A DNA stretch of 23,704 nt from Hungateiclostridiaceae bacterium UBA3934 (GCA_002385815.1 DGEE01000014.1:1147-24850), one strand, 5' to 3'. Positions 7,041 through 15,586 are shown, numbered from the stretch's first letter. A program made the numbers and translations. The notes: generated by a model not told the origin, from the letters alone.

Positions 7041-8018
7041 ATGAGGAACGATTTGAATGAATTCCTGCTGCAAACAGGGTCACAGGGATGGCCGGCGCGG
7101 ATCGAACTGCGCGAGTGTTCGACCCGGGACGGATACGATATACTTGACATGCTCCATGAGATCGGCCCTGGTGAAAACGGATTTCAAAACAGTGCATATA
7201 ATACGAAGACAGAGGACTTCAAAGATCAGTTGAGCCGTTGGATCGATATGTCCCGCGGCATAGGGCTGAAGCCCGGATATGTCCCGGAGACGATCTACTG
7301 GCTTTTTGTTGACGGGCGTCCCGTGGGGATGGCTAAACTAAGGAAATATCTCAATGACAAGCTAAGAAGCCTGGGAGGGCATACAGGTTATTGTATCAGG
7401 CCTTCTGAAAGGGGAAAAGGTTACGGCACTCTGCTTTTTGGAGAAGTGCTCAAAAAAGCGGCAGAGATAAATATTCCCCGGGTACTTGTTATGTGCAGAG
7501 AAGACAATGCCGCATCCAGGCGTGTCATCGAAAACAACAGGGGAGTACTGCAGAAAATAGTGGACGGCATATGCCATTATTGGGTCCGGCTGGACAAAGA
7601 TACGGGTATGAGAGAGATACATCCTGATGACTATGCCGAGATGGTCGAGCTGTGGAAAAACACGCCTGGAGTAGGTATCAGTGAAACTGATACCGAAAGC
7701 GATATACTTAAATTTTTGCTGAGGAATCCAGGTCTGAGCTGGTGTTACAAAGCCGGTGGCAGGATAGTCGGGACTTCTCTGTGCGGACATGACGGAAGAA
7801 GAGGTTATATCTACCATACGGCCGTTTTGCCTGAGTACAGGGGCAGAGGTATAGGTGCCATGCTGGTGCAGAAGAATCTTCAGCAACTTAAGCTGGCAGG
7901 CATCGGGAAGTGCCACCTTTTCGTGTTCGCAGACAACAGGCCGGGACAGGATTTCTGGTGCGCAACGGGCTGGACCAGGCGCGGTGACATTTGTGTCTAT
8001 TCACAAAGCATCGATTGA
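7041..8018 (+). CDS. Tandem two-domain GNAT N-acetyltransferase
   Basis: The 325-residue protein holds two complete GNAT (Gcn5-related) domains. Domain 1 (about 20-185) resembles the predicted acetyltransferase group COG3981, with acetyl-CoA loop RGKGYGT at 124-130 following the strand GHTGYCIRPSE. Domain 2 (about 190-325) resembles YpeA/RimI-type enzymes, with TAVLPEYRGRGIG ending at 272. Both acetyl-CoA loops fit the Q/RxxGxG/A pattern, so both sites may be active. Substrates are unknown. The second domain begins with Met190 in MREIHPDDYAE, as if a separate gene had been fused. The frame extends to an ATG at 7029, but that includes the GGAGGG ribosome site, so ATG 7041 (5 nt after it) is chosen. 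It is transcribed from its own promoter, upstream of the nucleoside phosphorylase gene. Confidence 0.88.
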   Translation: MRNDLNEFLLQTGSQGWPARIELRECSTRDGYDILDMLHEIGPGENGFQNSAYNTKTEDFKDQLSRWIDMSRGIGLKPGYVPETIYWLFVDGRPVGMAKLRKYLNDKLRSLGGHTGYCIRPSERGKGYGTLLFGEVLKKAAEINIPRVLVMCREDNAASRRVIENNRGVLQKIVDGICHYWVRLDKDTGMREIHPDDYAEMVELWKNTPGVGISETDTESDILKFLLRNPGLSWCYKAGGRIVGTSLCGHDGRRGYIYHTAVLPEYRGRGIGAMLVQKNLQQLKLAGIGKCHLFVFADNRPGQDFWCATGWTRRGDICVYSQSID

Positions 8019-8113
8019 AGGGGCTTCTATGTAATCACCCATTGCCGGATGACGCTGCCCTATCGGCCGGCGAAGCAGACAACTGATGAAATGGATATAT
8101 CACAGAGGAAGGA

Positions 8114-8953
8114 ATGATGTCGATGGGTAGGGACGGATTTGTACCGATCCATATAAATGCTGAAAAAAGTGATTTTGAGGGGAATGGGGTACATGGGCGC
8201 TATGTCCTGCTGCCCGGTTCCGAAGGACGGGCGGAAAAGATTGCATCGATGTGGAAGGATGTCGTTGTAAAGAAACATCCAAGAAACCACAATTTGTATC
8301 TCGGCAGGATGGAGACCGGTGCCGGAGATATTGACATGGCAGTGATCTCAACGGGCATGGGTGCACCAAGTGCCGACATAATAATTAATGAACTGATCGG
8401 CCTCGGAGCGCGGAACCTCATAAGGATAGGCACCTCAGGTTCCATGCAGCCGGAATACATACCGGCAGGCTCGGTTGTAGTGCCGACGGGCAGTGTGAAG
8501 GATGAGTCGACCACCAGCAGGTATCTGCCCGTGGAAATGCCGGCGGTCCCATCGATGGAGTTCCTGACAGCCGCACATAAAGCATGGATGGAAATGAGCC
8601 CGGATCCGCCCTGCGAAGTGTTCTTCGGAGTAGTGCATACAAAGGATTCTCTTTATGCAAGGGAGATGCTGGCAGGGCCGAAGCGCAATGAGAATGAAGA
8701 GTATATGCGCATTTTGAAAGACGGCGGAGTGCTGGCTTCAGAGATGGAGACCAGCATACTGTTCACACTTGGGCAACTGTACAGTCAGCAGTTCATTAAA
8801 GAAGGCGGCAGCCCTGTGCTCACCGGAGCAGTGCTGGCTGTCATAGGAGGGACCACGCCCTTTGCCGGCAAATCCATAGAGGCTGCTGCTACTGAGGCAG
8901 CGATATCGTTCTGCCTTAAGACTATAGAGGTGCTGCACAGATCCAGTGCGTGA
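8114..8953 (+). CDS. Nucleoside phosphorylase, uridine phosphorylase-like
   Basis: This is a NP-I family nucleoside phosphorylase of 279 residues, a little longer than E. coli Udp (253). Visible motifs are the phosphate-binding region around GSEGRA (35-40), STGMGAPSA (79-87), the RIGTSGS block (104-110) and the ribose/base-site motif ASEMETS (208-214), similar to the FEME motif of uridine phosphorylase. The reaction is phosphorolysis of a nucleoside to base plus ribose 1-phosphate, for salvage or pentose use, in the cytoplasm. Uridine is the likeliest substrate, but a purine or broad-specificity enzyme cannot be excluded. Starts at 8114, 8117 and 8123 are all possible; the ribosome site GAGGAAGG (8105-8112) fits 8117 or 8123 better by spacing. 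A strong terminator follows at 9054. Confidence 0.87.
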   Translation: MMSMGRDGFVPIHINAEKSDFEGNGVHGRYVLLPGSEGRAEKIASMWKDVVVKKHPRNHNLYLGRMETGAGDIDMAVISTGMGAPSADIIINELIGLGARNLIRIGTSGSMQPEYIPAGSVVVPTGSVKDESTTSRYLPVEMPAVPSMEFLTAAHKAWMEMSPDPPCEVFFGVVHTKDSLYAREMLAGPKRNENEEYMRILKDGGVLASEMETSILFTLGQLYSQQFIKEGGSPVLTGAVLAVIGGTTPFAGKSIEAAATEAAISFCLKTIEVLHRSSA

Positions 8954-9053
8954 GTTGTTATCCGGTTTTGTTCAGGAAAATCAGTACCTTTGTACTTATA
9001 ACGGGCTGTTGCTTCTCCTGCTTCTGTGAGAGGATGGTCCGAAGTGTTAAAGT

Positions 9054-9102
9054 GCAGCCATATGCATGTGCAGCATTGCCGTGCATATGGCTGCGTTTTT
9101 TT
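9054..9102 (+). terminator. Strong intrinsic terminator after the nucleoside phosphorylase
   Basis: A perfect 13-bp stem pairs GCAGCCATATGCA (9054-9066) with TGCATATGGCTGC (9082-9094) around a 15-nt loop. It is followed by a run of seven T (9096-9102). There is no matching A-run on the left, so it acts on plus-strand transcription only. Confidence 0.93.
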
Positions 9103-9108
9103 CAAAGG

Positions 9109-9843
9109 TCATGTGACAGGAGCAGTTTGCGACTGACGTGAAGAGATCAGATATACGGCGGCATTGAATACAAGGGCGGCTATCAGAAAGTTGACAGAAG
9201 CCAGCAGCATGCCATGCGGGTGGTTCAGCCACAGGAATTTTCCAATAAGGGTGAGCAGGCTTATGCCCGAAGCGCTGCTTGACAAAGGTATTGCAGCAAA
9301 CATGAGGCCAACGCCAACCCAGAAGATCGTGATGAAATATTTGCCGAATTTGTAGGCAAGGGCTCCATACAACATCGAGAATCCTGTGATCAGTATGAAA
9401 AGGGCGGCCATATAAGGTAGTTCCATAGCCTTGACTGCATTGGGATAAAACAGTTGGAACAGTGAGGTGTTCTCATGGGCACTGTTCGATAATTTTGTCA
9501 GGACGAACTCGTCAATGAAATTGTAGAGGAATGATAATACTGCCAGGACTATGGACATTATGATATTTGCTGCAGTAGTCGAAAGAAAAATCGTTCTCCT
9601 GGTATTCCCGTTTATCATAAGGTAGTTGAATGAAGCCCTATAATCTGAAATGACATAAATGAATGCAAAGAATGCAGCACCGATATAGAGGCTCGTGTTG
9701 AATGATCCTGCAGCTCCGTCGCTGAAGAGGAGCACTGGCGAAATAAGTGCGAACACCACCAGGCTATATATGACAACAAACCAAAATGTGCTTTTAAGCA
9801 TATTCTTCAATTGAAAACGAAGGCATTTGGAAATCCTGTTCAT
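9109..9843 (-). CDS. ABC transporter permease (ABC-2 type)
   Basis: The 244-residue product is a very hydrophobic protein with about six membrane segments (roughly 20-40, 50-66, 86-108, 143-163, 168-190, 215-235) and a short basic N-terminus. It fits the membrane subunit of a YtrB-type ABC system. Its start (ATG at 9843) overlaps the stop of the ATPase gene by 4 bp (ATGA), a sign of translational coupling and of a one-to-one complex. The transported substrate is not visible; systems with a YtrA-type regulator often respond to cell-wall or membrane-active compounds. No terminator was seen after the stop, which lies just left of the plus-strand terminator of the neighbouring gene. Confidence 0.82.
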   Translation of the reverse strand: MNRISKCLRFQLKNMLKSTFWFVVIYSLVVFALISPVLLFSDGAAGSFNTSLYIGAAFFAFIYVISDYRASFNYLMINGNTRRTIFLSTTAANIIMSIVLAVLSFLYNFIDEFVLTKLSNSAHENTSLFQLFYPNAVKAMELPYMAALFILITGFSMLYGALAYKFGKYFITIFWVGVGLMFAAIPLSSSASGISLLTLIGKFLWLNHPHGMLLASVNFLIAALVFNAAVYLISSRQSQTAPVT

Positions 9844-10730
9844 TGCATTCCCTCCCTGTTACTGTTGGTCAGATAGATAAACAGCTTTTGTATCGGTATC
9901 GGTGATATATCCACGCCATGCGCCCGGATATTTTTCTTCATCCCGTCGTCGAAACGGCTGAAAACAGCGGAGATTTTCACACTTCCGACCATCTCGCTGT
10001 GGATGACATTGAGGCCGCTTACTGCCGCATCGACTTCAGACGGTTTGCCGGACATGTAGAAAGCCATTTCTTTGAGTTCGGAAACCTGCAGCTGAGTTAT
10101 GAGCTGTCCTTCCTTGATTATGAGGACGTCCTCGAAGACATCCGCTGATTCCTCGATCAAATGTGTGGAAACGATATAAGTCCGCGGATTGTTTGTATAA
10201 TCCTCCAGCAGTTCCCTGTAGAAAAGATCTCTGACTGCCGCATCAAGGCCCAGTACGGGTTCATCGAAGATCGTCAGAGGAGCCCTTGATGCAAGCCCGA
10301 TGACGATGCGCAGTATAGATTCATACCCTCTTGAGAGGGTCTTGTATTTTTTTCTTTTGTCAAGACCAAATCTGACACAGAGTTGATCGGCATATCCCAT
10401 GTCAAAGTTCTCATAGAACATTGCAGACACCTTCAATATATCAGACACCCTCATGGTTGGTATGAAGTAGTTTTTTTCAGGCATATAGCAAATGAGAGGC
10501 AGTATTTGCTGATTTTCCGTTGCATCCTGCCCGAAAATCCTGACATTTCCGCTGTCCGGGAATATCCTTGAAGTGACTGTGTCGAGCAGTGTTGTTTTGC
10601 CGGCGCCATTGCGGCCAAGCAACCCGTAGATCTTATTGCTCTTCAGCTTCACTGAAAAGTCCTTCAGTGCCGTTACGTCTTTGTAGCGTTTTGTCAATGA
10701 TATCGTTTCAAGCAATACGTTGTCATTCAT
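9840..10730 (-). CDS. ABC transporter ATP-binding protein (YtrB type)
   Basis: The 296-residue cytoplasmic ATPase has Walker A GRNGAGKTT (39-47), a Q-loop region ICYMPEKN (80-87), an unusual signature LSRGYES (132-138) in place of LSGGQ, Walker B LTIFDEP (152-158) with the catalytic Glu157 present, D-loop GLD (161-163) and H-loop His190. A C-terminal extension of about 90 residues follows the ATPase core. The LSRGY-type signature is typical of the YtrB/EcsA-like branch paired with small GntR regulators. It overlaps the GntR gene by 8 bp upstream and the permease by 4 bp downstream, so the three form one tightly coupled operon. It powers transport by, or signalling through, the permease encoded next. 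Confidence 0.9.
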   Translation of the reverse strand: MNDNVLLETISLTKRYKDVTALKDFSVKLKSNKIYGLLGRNGAGKTTLLDTVTSRIFPDSGNVRIFGQDATENQQILPLICYMPEKNYFIPTMRVSDILKVSAMFYENFDMGYADQLCVRFGLDKRKKYKTLSRGYESILRIVIGLASRAPLTIFDEPVLGLDAAVRDLFYRELLEDYTNNPRTYIVSTHLIEESADVFEDVLIIKEGQLITQLQVSELKEMAFYMSGKPSEVDAAVSGLNVIHSEMVGSVKISAVFSRFDDGMKKNIRAHGVDISPIPIQKLFIYLTNSNREGMQ

Positions 10731-11097
10731 CTGATCTATCTCCTTTCCGAATCATGTCAATAAGCTCTTCGATCCCGATCCCGAGATTTCTGGCTTCATC
10801 CAGCAATGTAACTATGTAGTTGCTGTAAAAGCTGCTTTTTCTTTCTTCCAGTATTTTTTTTCTGGCACCGCCAGCAACAAACATTCCTATTCCTCTCCTT
10901 TTATACAGGATGCCTCTGTCTACCAGCAGGTTGATGCCTTTGCCTGCTGTTGCAGGGTTGATTTTATATATTACAGCCATTTGATTCGTCGACGGTATCT
11001 GGGTCTCTTCTTCGATGACGCCCCTTATGATGTCATCCTCGATGCTTTCAGCGATCTGCAGATATATCGGTTTTTCATTGCTGAAGTCCAGCTTCAA
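10723..11097 (-). CDS. GntR family repressor, YtrA subfamily
   Basis: This short 124-residue regulator has a winged helix-turn-helix of GntR type (about 10-75): PIYLQIAESIEDDIIRG, then IPSTNQMAVIYKINPATAGK and the wing LYKRRGIGMFV. The C-terminal region is only about 45 residues (mostly helical), the hallmark of the YtrA subfamily, which dimerises but has no large ligand domain. It uses a TTG start (11097), supported by GGGAGGT 6 nt upstream; no better ATG exists. It is the first gene of the ABC operon and probably represses its own promoter through the palindrome at 11127-11148. The inducer is unknown. Confidence 0.9.
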   Translation of the reverse strand: MKLDFSNEKPIYLQIAESIEDDIIRGVIEEETQIPSTNQMAVIYKINPATAGKGINLLVDRGILYKRRGIGMFVAGGARKKILEERKSSFYSNYIVTLLDEARNLGIGIEELIDMIRKGDRSDE

Positions 11098-11126
11098 TAC
11101 TACACCTCCCGTTCCATAGTTAAGTG

Positions 11127-11148
11127 GTTAGTTACTTATGCAACTAAC
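11127..11148 (-). promoter_or_regulatory. Operator-like inverted repeat for the GntR repressor
   Basis: GTTAGTT (11127-11133) and AACTAAC (11142-11148) form a perfect 7-bp inverted repeat with an 8-bp spacer, 22 bp in all. It covers the expected transcription start and touches the -10 box of the operon promoter, the usual position for autorepression. Confidence 0.65.
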
Positions 11149-11175
11149 TATACAGCATGTGTGGTGTCATGTCAA
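11147..11175 (-). promoter_or_regulatory. Sigma-A promoter of the GntR-ABC operon
   Basis: On the minus strand TTGACA (11175-11170), a 17-bp spacer and TATAGT (11152-11147) form a near-consensus promoter about 50 bp upstream of the TTG start of the repressor. Confidence 0.8.
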
Positions 11176-11208
11176 TACTTATTTTAAGATTTGGAAAATC
11201 AGATGAAT

Positions 11209-11242
11209 AAAAAAGCGCTTGCCCCGAATTGAGGGCAAACGC
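11209..11242 (-). terminator. Intrinsic terminator of the GHL10-amidase gene
   Basis: Read on the minus strand, GCGTTTGCCC (11242-11233) pairs with GGGCAAGCGC (11224-11215), a 10-bp stem with one G-T pair and an 8-nt loop, followed by six T (11214-11209). It separates the wall-enzyme gene from the downstream same-strand GntR operon. Confidence 0.92.
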
Positions 11243-11279
11243 CTTAATCAACCTGTCCGGTATTTTTTCAGCGGCTTTA

Positions 11280-14200
11280 TCAGCGCTGACTGGAGAAGTA
11301 CTCCACTATGGCATCGGCCAGCTTCATGGCCAGGTATCTTTGCTCTATATCATCGGTCAGCATCTCAAATTCAGTCGGGTTTGGAACAAAGCCTGCTTCT
11401 ATCAGCATTGAGGGTGCCCAGGTGCCACGGACTACGTAGAAATTCGCCCATCTGATGCCTCTGTCGACGCGTCCTGCAGCAGCCGCACCATTGCAAAGCG
11501 CCTGAGACAGCGGCTTGGCAAGAGCCTCCTTGTAATGCACCGAGAAGCCTTCTATCCTGGAAATATCAACGTTTTCTGCCATGCTGTTGGCGTGGAGTGA
11601 CAGGAACATATCCGGTTTTGCATCTCTTGAGGCTGTCAGCCTGTCGGAAAGCGAGACATATACGTCTGTCGTCCTGGTCATGAGTACATCCGCCCCAAGC
11701 TTCTCAAGTACGGATTTCAGATGGAGTGCATTGTTCAGATTTATCATTTTCTCCGGATACTTTGTTCCCAGGGGGCCTATCGCACCTGAGTCGCTGCCTC
11801 CGTGCCCGGGGTCGAGCATGATCACTATACCGTCAAGCGGTTTGTCTCCCGGTGCAGCCATGACTGGTCTCTTTATATGGACGATGATGCCGTCGGATAC
11901 TTTTTCTATATAATAGCCCTCAATATTAGTACCTGGTTTCAATGTCAGCACATATTGGCCGACATGTCCGTCCTTCGCGAACGTTGCCGAAGAGAACAGT
12001 GAATCCGAAGGCAATACGGGGACAACGCCTGATGCTGCAGCTGATATGTTCACCTTCAGCTTAGACCCGTCAAATGAAGCTGTCGCAGCCAGCGATGACG
12101 GATATGCCAGTTTCAGCGTATCCCATTTTTCACCGGTTTTATACGCTGCCGAAGTGATTGCCGGAGCCAGCGCAGTTTTCGAATTAAATGTGGATATGCT
12201 GGTTTTTCTGACCCACAGGCCTGATGCCAGCCGGGCATAACTACCAGTCATGCCGGTCACATAATCGACCATTCCCTTACGGAGCTCATAAGCGGCGCCA
12301 TTGGCCGAGTTGGGGGTTTCAAATGTATCGATGTCCTCATTCTTCACCTCCGCGTAGAACGGAGTACCTTTCATGATTACTCCTGCTTTGGCTGGTGCAG
12401 TGACCGATTTTACAGTACCATTGTAGTTCATAGTGTATACCGGCGCCCCGAGATCGATTATGCGGGGTGTGCCGGAGTAGGAGGGAATCGTATACGTATA
12501 GGTGAATGTGGCCCGATACATGCCGCCGCTTTTGGATGAGGTGGTCATATTGTACGTTTTACCGCCGATCCTGACCGTTACTTTTGCTCCTGCAGGCGCC
12601 TGGCAGGTCAGGGTTATTTTTTCGCCGGGCATCCTGTATTCCTGTGATTGCGGGAACACTGATGATGGGATTATTTCAGCACTGGTCATCTTTGTTGCAG
12701 TGGAAGTTCCGGCGGATCTTGTGATGGTACGGATGATATATGAACCTTCCTGAGAAAAAGTGAAGGTGTTTGCACCATTTTCCAGGTCCATCAGCACTCC
12801 GAAATAGCCTTTGGGGGAACGGTTCTCGACCAGTTTCCCGTTGATATAGAGTGGTTTTGACGGATCCGACGCACCACTGAGGTAATATTTGGTGTAGGTG
12901 GTGGTAATATCCTTTGACGGCCAAGATACTGTTAAAGGAATGTGTGTGGTTTTGCCGTCGAGCCGATCGTATACCCCTCTTATTGCGGCTCTGAGAGCAG
13001 GGCTGTTTGCCAGTGACGTATAATTGAAGAACAGGCTGCCCTTGACCTCGGGATATTGTCTGTTGAGCAGCAGTTGTCTTTCGATTTCCGCAACACCATG
13101 CCATGGACTTGTCTTGTCCTGATCACCGGCTTTGTAAGCCGCATGACCTATATACAGATCCACAGACGTTCCGCTCACCACATCCTTCCACCATGTGAGC
13201 AGCTTGCTGTAGTCTGCGACCTTATAGCCGATGTTCCAGTACAGTTGCGGACAAATATAGTCGACGATGCCGTCCTTGACCCATTTCCTGGCATCGGCAA
13301 AGTGGTCGTAATATGTCTCGAGACCGTTGGTGTCGCTCCCCAGGGAGTTGTTCTTTTTGTTTGCCCATATACCGAAAGGACTGATCCCGAAGCGGACATC
13401 CCTGTCTGTCGATTTGATTGCGTCATACACTTCTGAAACAAGCTGGTTTACGTTGTTTCGTCTCCAGTCACCGATATTTTTGAAACCTTTACCGTAAGCA
13501 GCATAAGTTTTTGAGTCGTTGAAATCCCTTCCGGGATAAAAATAATCATCAAAATGGATGCCGTCGATATCATAGTTTTCAACCAGTTCCATGATGCTGT
13601 CCACTATAAGCTTGCGCACGGCCGGGATACCAGGATCGAAATACAGGTTCCCGTCCTTGTACTGCACGACCCACTCCGGATTCTTGCGTGCGGGATGGCT
13701 GTAATGCAGCGAGTTTATGGTGGGTTTGGCTTCAGATGCGGTCTTTTTGGTGATGCGGTACGGATTGATCCATGCGTGCAGTTCGATGCCCCGGGTATGG
13801 GCTTCTTCTATCCAGAATGCCAGGGGATCAAAGTTTTTGTCCGGTGCTTTTCCCTGTGTGCCTGTGAGGAATTTGGACCAGGGGAAGTACTTGGATTTGT
13901 AAAAAGCATCAGCCGTAGGACGTACCTGAAGGAAAACTGCATTGAGACCTGTGTTCTTTGCATTGTCCAATATCTCAAGTGCTTCTTTTTTCAGGATTTC
14001 CGGATCTGCTGTGGGTTTCGACGGATAGTCGATATTGACCACTGATGCGACCCATAATCCGCGCATTTCCTCCTTTGCACTGATCAGTGTATTCTGGTCT
14101 GCCTTGCTTTTTGTCCCGCTGTCGGAGGTTAAAGCCGATGCAGACAGAAATACAGTGCCCTCCATGATGTCGTCCGGCATTTTGGATCCGGCAGAGAGCA

Positions 14201-14360
14201 CCTTTGCTGTATTGGCGGGATCAACATAACTGCCGTGAACATCGGCTGAGGCTGGCATAACCGCATCGCGTTTAATGGCACAGGCGTTGGCAGAGGCCAG
14301 TGTCATCAGTATAATTACCATCATTAAAAATGAAGCAGTTCGATTCAGTAAATTTATCAT
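11280..14360 (-). CDS. Secreted GHL10 (DUF187) glycosidase fused to N-acetylmuramoyl-L-alanine amidase
   Basis: This 1026-residue exported protein opens with a signal peptide (hydrophobic 9-23, likely cleavage near ANACA at 24-28). A GHL10/DUF187 TIM barrel spans about 95-450: MRGLWVASVVNIDYP, GLNAVFLQVRPTADA, the conserved acidic motif DGIHFDDYFYP (266-276) and DYICPQLYWNIGY. Two or three Ig-like or beta-rich modules follow (about 470-550, 555-660, 660-835). The C-terminus (about 843-1023) is an Amidase_3 zinc domain with His853 in DPGHGG, Glu870, His923 in SLHAN and catalytic Glu988 in LIEAGFVPN, all intact. Amidase_3 enzymes release stem peptides from MurNAc; the GHL10 relative DigH (YddW) of E. 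coli cuts glycan strands lacking stems. The fusion could therefore degrade wall in two sequential steps. It is transcribed alone, with its own terminator, divergent from an L,D-transpeptidase gene. Confidence 0.9.
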   Translation of the reverse strand: MINLLNRTASFLMMVIILMTLASANACAIKRDAVMPASADVHGSYVDPANTAKVLSAGSKMPDDIMEGTVFLSASALTSDSGTKSKADQNTLISAKEEMRGLWVASVVNIDYPSKPTADPEILKKEALEILDNAKNTGLNAVFLQVRPTADAFYKSKYFPWSKFLTGTQGKAPDKNFDPLAFWIEEAHTRGIELHAWINPYRITKKTASEAKPTINSLHYSHPARKNPEWVVQYKDGNLYFDPGIPAVRKLIVDSIMELVENYDIDGIHFDDYFYPGRDFNDSKTYAAYGKGFKNIGDWRRNNVNQLVSEVYDAIKSTDRDVRFGISPFGIWANKKNNSLGSDTNGLETYYDHFADARKWVKDGIVDYICPQLYWNIGYKVADYSKLLTWWKDVVSGTSVDLYIGHAAYKAGDQDKTSPWHGVAEIERQLLLNRQYPEVKGSLFFNYTSLANSPALRAAIRGVYDRLDGKTTHIPLTVSWPSKDITTTYTKYYLSGASDPSKPLYINGKLVENRSPKGYFGVLMDLENGANTFTFSQEGSYIIRTITRSAGTSTATKMTSAEIIPSSVFPQSQEYRMPGEKITLTCQAPAGAKVTVRIGGKTYNMTTSSKSGGMYRATFTYTYTIPSYSGTPRIIDLGAPVYTMNYNGTVKSVTAPAKAGVIMKGTPFYAEVKNEDIDTFETPNSANGAAYELRKGMVDYVTGMTGSYARLASGLWVRKTSISTFNSKTALAPAITSAAYKTGEKWDTLKLAYPSSLAATASFDGSKLKVNISAAASGVVPVLPSDSLFSSATFAKDGHVGQYVLTLKPGTNIEGYYIEKVSDGIIVHIKRPVMAAPGDKPLDGIVIMLDPGHGGSDSGAIGPLGTKYPEKMINLNNALHLKSVLEKLGADVLMTRTTDVYVSLSDRLTASRDAKPDMFLSLHANSMAENVDISRIEGFSVHYKEALAKPLSQALCNGAAAAGRVDRGIRWANFYVVRGTWAPSMLIEAGFVPNPTEFEMLTDDIEQRYLAMKLADAIVEYFSSQR

Positions 14361-14399
14361 CCTTGGCTCCTTATGCAGAATCTTATGTTTACTACCTGT

Positions 14400-14505
14400 T
14401 TCGACATATTAATTCTACAAAAGTTTCATCATTACCTGTAAGTTAACTTTATTTTAACGTATTTATAACCAATCAGTAATATTTGCACCAAAACATTTTG
14501 TCGAC
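14400..14505. promoter_or_regulatory. Two possible Spo0A-type boxes upstream of the wall enzyme genes
   Basis: In the divergent gap between the GHL10-amidase and L,D-transpeptidase genes, TTCGACA at 14400-14406 reads TGTCGAA on the minus strand (core match), and TTGTCGAC at 14498-14505 matches TTGTCGAA at seven of eight bases on the plus strand. A 10-bp palindrome AAGTTAACTT (14440-14449) lies between. No convincing -35/-10 pair was found for either gene, so this is tentative. Confidence 0.3.
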
Positions 14506-14653
14506 GGGGCACTGTGCGTTCGTTTTTGTTTTCCTGAAGAAATCAATATGTGATCCAGGCAGGTAAAATACTATTATCTCTGAATCAGCATATTATTTTA
14601 GTAGTGCATTTATGCATCCGGTGGTGTATGTCTTGTCTGAAAGAAGTATCGAT

Positions 14654-15586
14654 ATGATATTGTATACTATGCTTGCCATGGCAATAATCCTTTATCTGGC
14701 CTTCATCATGCCTGGTACAGGATCAGTATATATGGCAAGGGATACAGGATACATATTCATCGGATCCGTCGCGGACACCATTGATGTGAACAGACCTGGC
14801 GGCTGCAGTTGTGATGGAGCGGAGCGGATGACCGTATCTATGGCAGGTGAATATATGGATGATCAGGCATCAGCCGTGGACGTTGATCAGCGTGAGGATG
14901 CCAGTTCCATTCATATCGGGGAGACGGAAAAGGAAAAGAAACATGATATAAGTTCCAATGGCTGGCACCTGTATGCAGACCTGGATGAGAAACTAATGTA
15001 TGTATACAGGGATGGCCAGTTGATCAGAACATATGAGGTGTCTGGTGGGAAACCCAGCTCGCCGTCGCCTCTGGGGACGTGGAGGATCATCGGCAAGGAT
15101 ACTTGGGGCGAAGGCTTCGGAGGTGCCTGGCTGGGCTTCAACGTGCCCTGGGGCAAGTATGGCATCCATGGGACCACTGACCCTTGGGCTGTCGGCAAGA
15201 TCAACAACTCCAAGGGGTGTATCAGGATGCGCAATGATGAGGTGCGTGAGTTGTACAGACTCGTTCCGCACAATGCTCTGGTTACAGTGGTTTATGAGAA
15301 CAGGCCTTTTTATCCGATGAGAGATGGCGATGTGGGGTCAGATGTGCTGGCAGTGGAGAGGGCTCTGAAAAAGCTGGGTTATTACCATGGCGGTGAAGAC
15401 GGGATCTTCGGCAGTTCACTGAAAAAAGCAGTCCTGGAGTTCCAGAAGGACTATAACCTCTATAGAACAGGCGTGGTCAACAACAGTACATATGAAAAAA
15501 TAATGGAACTGGAAAAGGAGTATGATGAGGAACAGGAAAGAAATAAAAGGGAGCGGGAGGAGATACTGAGGGAGCCGGAGCAGTAG
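14654..15586 (+). CDS. Membrane-anchored L,D-transpeptidase with peptidoglycan-binding domain
   Basis: The protein starts with a hydrophobic N-terminal anchor (about 1-18), then a low-complexity acidic stretch to about residue 100. A YkuD L,D-transpeptidase domain follows (about 102-214), with the active-site pattern GKYGIHGT (His172) and NNSKGCIRM (catalytic Cys189). A PG_binding_1 domain is at about 222-285 (DVLAVERALKKLGYYHGGEDGIFG), and the tail is highly charged, rich in Glu and Arg (286-310). Such enzymes make 3-3 peptide crosslinks or attach proteins to the wall, outside the membrane. The ATG at 14654 is chosen because GAAAGAAG lies 7 nt upstream; an in-frame ATG at 14612 has no ribosome site but would add 14 residues before the anchor. 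It is divergent from the large wall hydrolase, suggesting a shared envelope role. Confidence 0.87.
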   Translation: MILYTMLAMAIILYLAFIMPGTGSVYMARDTGYIFIGSVADTIDVNRPGGCSCDGAERMTVSMAGEYMDDQASAVDVDQREDASSIHIGETEKEKKHDISSNGWHLYADLDEKLMYVYRDGQLIRTYEVSGGKPSSPSPLGTWRIIGKDTWGEGFGGAWLGFNVPWGKYGIHGTTDPWAVGKINNSKGCIRMRNDEVRELYRLVPHNALVTVVYENRPFYPMRDGDVGSDVLAVERALKKLGYYHGGEDGIFGSSLKKAVLEFQKDYNLYRTGVVNNSTYEKIMELEKEYDEEQERNKREREEILREPEQ

